The notes under the pieces are model-generated. The model was not told the DNA's origin. It ran no database searches and saw only the letters and a program-made list of their open reading frames with translations. From Streptosporangiaceae bacterium (GTDB lineage Bacteria > Actinomycetota > Actinomycetes > Streptosporangiales > Streptosporangiaceae), in contig JASHQP010000702.1 of NCBI GenBank assembly GCA_030039095.1, forward strand, positions 1 through 6,354: 6,354 bases of DNA. Reading direction: 5' to 3'. Positions 3,721 through 6,354 of this stretch are shown here, one piece after another. Every line of letters starts with the position of its first letter. The stretch's first letter is position 1. The translations under genes were made by a program, and so were the position numbers.

Positions 3721-5415
3721 GTGAGTCACCCGCACCCAGAGCTCGGTCCGCCACCCCCCCTTGCCTCCGACGGTCTGCGGATCGTCGCCCTCGGCGGGCT
3801 CGGCGAGATCGGCCGGAACATGACAGTCTTCGAGCACGCCGGCCGCCTGCTGATCGTGGACTGCGGGGTGCTGTTCCCCGAGCCGGATCAGCCGGGCGTC
3901 GACCTGATCCTGCCGGACTTCTCCTACATCGAGGACCGGCTGGATCAGGTCGAGGCGCTGGCGATCACGCACGCGCACGAGGATCACATCGGCGCGATCC
4001 CGTTCCTGCTGCGGCTGCGGGACGACATCCCGCTCGTCGGGTCCAAGCTGACGCTGGCGCTCCTGGCGGGCAAGCTCACCGAGCACCGGATCACTCCGCA
4101 GGCCATCGAGGTCGAGGAGGGCGCCCGGCTCTCGTTCGGCCCGTTCGGCCTCGAGTTCTTCGCAGTCAACCATTCGATTCCCGATTCGCTGGCGGTCGGC
4201 ATCCGCACCCGCGCGGGCCTGGTCCTGCACACCGGGGACTTCAAGATGGACCAGCTGCCGCTGGACGGGCGGCTGACCGACCTCGGCGGATTCGCGCGGA
4301 TCGGCGCCGAGGGCGTGGACCTGCTGATGGCGGACTCGACCAACGCGGAGATCCCCGGCGTCGTGACCACCGAGCGCGCGATCGGGCCCGTGCTGGGCGA
4401 GGTCTTCGACGCGGCCAAGCAGCGGATCATCGTCTCCTGCTTCGCCAGCCATGTGCACCGGGTGCAGCAGGTGCTCGACACCGCGGCGGCGCACGGGCGC
4501 AAGGTCGCCCTGGTCGGCCGGTCGATGGTGCGGAACATGGGGGTGGCCCGCGAGCTCGGCTACCTGAGGGTTCCCTCGGTCCCCGGCGGCCTGATCGTGG
4601 AGCTGCGCGAGGCCGAGGAACGACCTCCCGAGGAGATCGTGCTGATCTCCACCGGGTCGCAGGGCGAGCCGATGTCCGCGCTGGCCCGGATGGCCGGCCG
4701 CGACCACCCGATCAGGATCGCCGAGGGAGACACGGTGATCCTGGCGTCGTCGCTGGTGCCGGGCAACGAGACCGCGGTGTCCCGGATCATCAACGACCTG
4801 ACCCGGCTCGGAGCGAACGTGGTGCACCGCGGCAACGCGCTGGTGCACGTGTCCGGGCACGCCCCCGCCGGGGAGCTCCTGTACGTCCTGAACCTGGTGC
4901 GGCCGAGCAACTTCATCCCGGTGCACGGGGAGTGGCGGCACCTGCGCGCGCACGCGGACCTCGCCGCGCTGACCGGCGTGCCCGACAAGAACATCGTGAT
5001 CGCCGAGGACGGCATCGTGGTCGACCTCGTCGACGGCCAGGCCACGGTCGCCGGGAAGGTGCACTGCGGGTACGTGTACGTGGACGGGCTTTCCGTCGGC
5101 GAGGTGACCGAGGCGTCGCTGAAGGACCGGCGGATCCTTGGTGACGAGGGCTTCGTGTCCGCGGTGATCGTGGTCGACTCCAGCACGGGCAAGCTCGTGG
5201 CCGGCCCGGAGATCCACGCGCGCGGTTCCGGGATCGATGACGCCGCGTTCGGCGAGGTCCGGCCGCTGATCGAGGACGCGCTGGCCCGGGCGGCCGCCGA
5301 GGGGATCAGCGACCCCTACCAGCTGCAGCAGCTCGTCCGCAGGACCGTGGGCCGCTGGGTCAGCGAGAACTACCGCCGCCGGCCGATGATCATCCCCGTG
5401 CTGGTAGAGGTCTGA
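3721..5415 (+). CDS. rnj: Ribonuclease J (5'-3' exonuclease / endonuclease)
   Basis: This encodes a 564-residue metallo-beta-lactamase/beta-CASP RNase, full length for the family, acting on RNA in the cytoplasm (mRNA decay, rRNA and leader processing). It opens with GGLGEIGRNM (25-34), then the zinc motif HAHEDH (84-89: His84, His86, Asp88, His89), His151 in NHSIPDS, and HTGDFK with Asp173 (170-175). The beta-CASP part carries ASHVHRVQQ (242-250), GRSMVRNMG (266-274), STGSQGEP (310-317), HVSGHA with His380 (376-381) and HGEWRHL (402-408). A C-terminal domain of about 115 residues (roughly 448-564) completes it. All metal ligands are present, so it should be active. The GTG start at 3721 has no Shine-Dalgarno and lies 7 bases after dapA, suggesting translational re-initiation. 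The dapA-rnj pairing is known from other actinobacteria. Confidence 0.95.
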   Translation: MSHPHPELGPPPPLASDGLRIVALGGLGEIGRNMTVFEHAGRLLIVDCGVLFPEPDQPGVDLILPDFSYIEDRLDQVEALAITHAHEDHIGAIPFLLRLRDDIPLVGSKLTLALLAGKLTEHRITPQAIEVEEGARLSFGPFGLEFFAVNHSIPDSLAVGIRTRAGLVLHTGDFKMDQLPLDGRLTDLGGFARIGAEGVDLLMADSTNAEIPGVVTTERAIGPVLGEVFDAAKQRIIVSCFASHVHRVQQVLDTAAAHGRKVALVGRSMVRNMGVARELGYLRVPSVPGGLIVELREAEERPPEEIVLISTGSQGEPMSALARMAGRDHPIRIAEGDTVILASSLVPGNETAVSRIINDLTRLGANVVHRGNALVHVSGHAPAGELLYVLNLVRPSNFIPVHGEWRHLRAHADLAALTGVPDKNIVIAEDGIVVDLVDGQATVAGKVHCGYVYVDGLSVGEVTEASLKDRRILGDEGFVSAVIVVDSSTGKLVAGPEIHARGSGIDDAAFGEVRPLIEDALARAAAEGISDPYQLQQLVRRTVGRWVSENYRRRPMIIPVLVEV

Positions 5416-5431
5416 GCCGGCGGCCGCGCAG

Positions 5432-6354
5432 ATGAATGGCGCGCAGATCGCCGTCGAGGCGCTGCGGCGCGAAGGGGTGCGGCACATCTTCGGCCTGCCC
5501 GGCACCACGGTGATGAACCTGATCGACGCCGCGGGCCAGGAGCCGGACGTCCGCTACATCTCGGTCCGGCATGAGCAGGTGGCGGCGTTCATGGCCGACG
5601 GCTACGCACGGGCCGGCGGCGGGGTCGGCGTGTGCATGGCATCACGAGGGCCGGGCGCCGCCAACCTCGCGATCGGCATCCACAACGCATCAGCCGAGTC
5701 GGTTCCCGTGCTGGCCCTGGTGGGCCAGGTGTCCGACGGCATCTACTACCGCGATGCGTTCGAGGAGATGGATCTGGTCCGCTTCTTCGAGCCCATCACC
5801 AAGTGGTCGGCGGAGATCCACGCGACCCGGCGGATCCCCGAACTGATGCAGCGCGCGGTGCGGACGGCCGTGTCCGGCCGGCCGGGCCCGGTTCTGGTGT
5901 CGCTCCCGCTGGACGTGCAGACCGCCGAGGCCGACGTGAGCTACCAGCCCCGCTTCCGCCCGGCGCGCCCGGCGCCGCAGGACGGCGACGTCGAGGACGC
6001 CGTGGCACGGCTCGCCGCGGCGCGGCAGCCGGTGGTCATTCTCGGCGGCGGCGCGGCGGGCCGCCGCTACGACACCAGCATGATCAAGCTCGCCGAACGG
6101 CTGCACCTGCCGGTGGTGACCACCTGGCTGCGCAAGAACGTTTTCCCCAACGACTCGCCGCTGTTCTGCGGCTCGCTGGGATACGGGGCGGTCGCCGCGA
6201 CCGAGGACCTCGTCCGCCAGGCCGACGTGGTGCTGGCGATCGGCTGCCGGTTCTCGGAGTTCACCACCGGCCGGTGGACGCTGCTGCCCGCGGGAGCGAC
6301 CCTCATCCAGGTCGACATCGACCCCGGCGTCCTGGGCCGGTACTACGTCCCCGA
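5432..6354 (+). CDS. TPP-dependent enzyme, acetolactate synthase large-subunit-like (C-terminus beyond window edge)
   Basis: An open frame of 307 codons runs off the right edge. The N-terminal TPP-binding (pyrimidine) domain covers about residues 1-165: FGLPGTTVMNLIDA (20-33), RHEQVAAFMADGYAR (46-60) with Glu48 as the expected cofactor-activating glutamate, SRGPGAANLAIGIHNA (71-86), and RDAFEEMD then PITKWS (107-126). The central domain begins near 185 and includes PVVILGGGAAG (200-210), PVVTTWLRKNVFP (227-239), CGSLGYGA (246-253) and VDIDP (294-298). The catalytic C-terminal domain is not in the window. Acetolactate synthases usually have G-K/L-G where this protein has RKN (234-236), and the FP..SPLFCGSLGY stretch (238-251) is reminiscent of sulfoacetaldehyde acetyltransferase, so the substrate is left open. 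ATG 5432 is the first possible start after an in-frame TAG at 5405-5407. It has no Shine-Dalgarno and lies 16 bases after rnj, probably in the same operon. Confidence 0.88.
   Translation, partial: MNGAQIAVEALRREGVRHIFGLPGTTVMNLIDAAGQEPDVRYISVRHEQVAAFMADGYARAGGGVGVCMASRGPGAANLAIGIHNASAESVPVLALVGQVSDGIYYRDAFEEMDLVRFFEPITKWSAEIHATRRIPELMQRAVRTAVSGRPGPVLVSLPLDVQTAEADVSYQPRFRPARPAPQDGDVEDAVARLAAARQPVVILGGGAAGRRYDTSMIKLAERLHLPVVTTWLRKNVFPNDSPLFCGSLGYGAVAATEDLVRQADVVLAIGCRFSEFTTGRWTLLPAGATLIQVDIDPGVLGRYYVP

Noticed and set aside
3562..5508. Long minus-strand open frame opposite rnj (648 codons)
   Set aside because: Its translation is rich in H, D, R and G with no domain, and it is antisense to an intact, highly conserved RNase J. 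It is the usual mirror frame of a GC-rich gene.

Overview
The window comes from a very GC-rich chromosome. Its codon use favours G or C at third positions, one start is GTG, and dapA lies directly before an RNase J gene. That neighbourhood is typical of Actinomycetota, such as mycobacteria and streptomycetes. The genus cannot be fixed from the sequence. I see no transposase, integrase, tRNA, rRNA or CRISPR array.

Layout: positions 1-1242, minus strand, hold a two-gene unit. An ArsR-like winged-helix repressor (610-1242) overlaps by the four bases ATGA with an MFS drug/metabolite exporter (2-613, C-terminus beyond the window edge). A perfect 11-bp inverted repeat built on TTCGAA sits on the likely promoter of this unit (1270-1299) and is probably the repressor's own operator. 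Divergently transcribed is a small cytoplasmic SGNH/GDSL hydrolase (1504-2100, plus strand), with an 8-bp inverted repeat (1364-1396) in its upstream region. From 2760 a plus-strand cluster runs dapA (4-hydroxy-tetrahydrodipicolinate synthase), then rnj (RNase J) 7 bases later, then, 16 bases after that, a TPP-dependent enzyme of the acetolactate-synthase superfamily that runs off the right edge.

The most unusual part is the 659-base non-coding stretch 2101-2759 before dapA. At 2306-2456 it holds five perfect or near-perfect short hairpins whose loops are all GNRA tetraloops (GAGA, GAAA, GTAA, GTGA, GCAA), plus a bulged stem. A strong 14-bp terminator-like hairpin follows (2477-2511), then an AT-richer island with nested inverted repeats (2512-2604), then further stems up to dapA. 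The best reading is a structured RNA, either a cis-acting leader/attenuator for dapA-rnj or an independent small RNA. I could not assign it to a known family. It shares some 5' features with c-di-AMP (ydaO) riboswitches but lacks their most conserved 3' block.

How the genes work together: the left pair looks like a self-regulated export module. The right cluster joins lysine/peptidoglycan precursor synthesis (DapA) to RNA processing and decay (RNase J) and an unassigned carboligase/decarboxylase. None of the three right-hand starts has a clear Shine-Dalgarno sequence, unlike the regulator and hydrolase genes. This suggests leaderless initiation at dapA and coupled re-initiation downstream.
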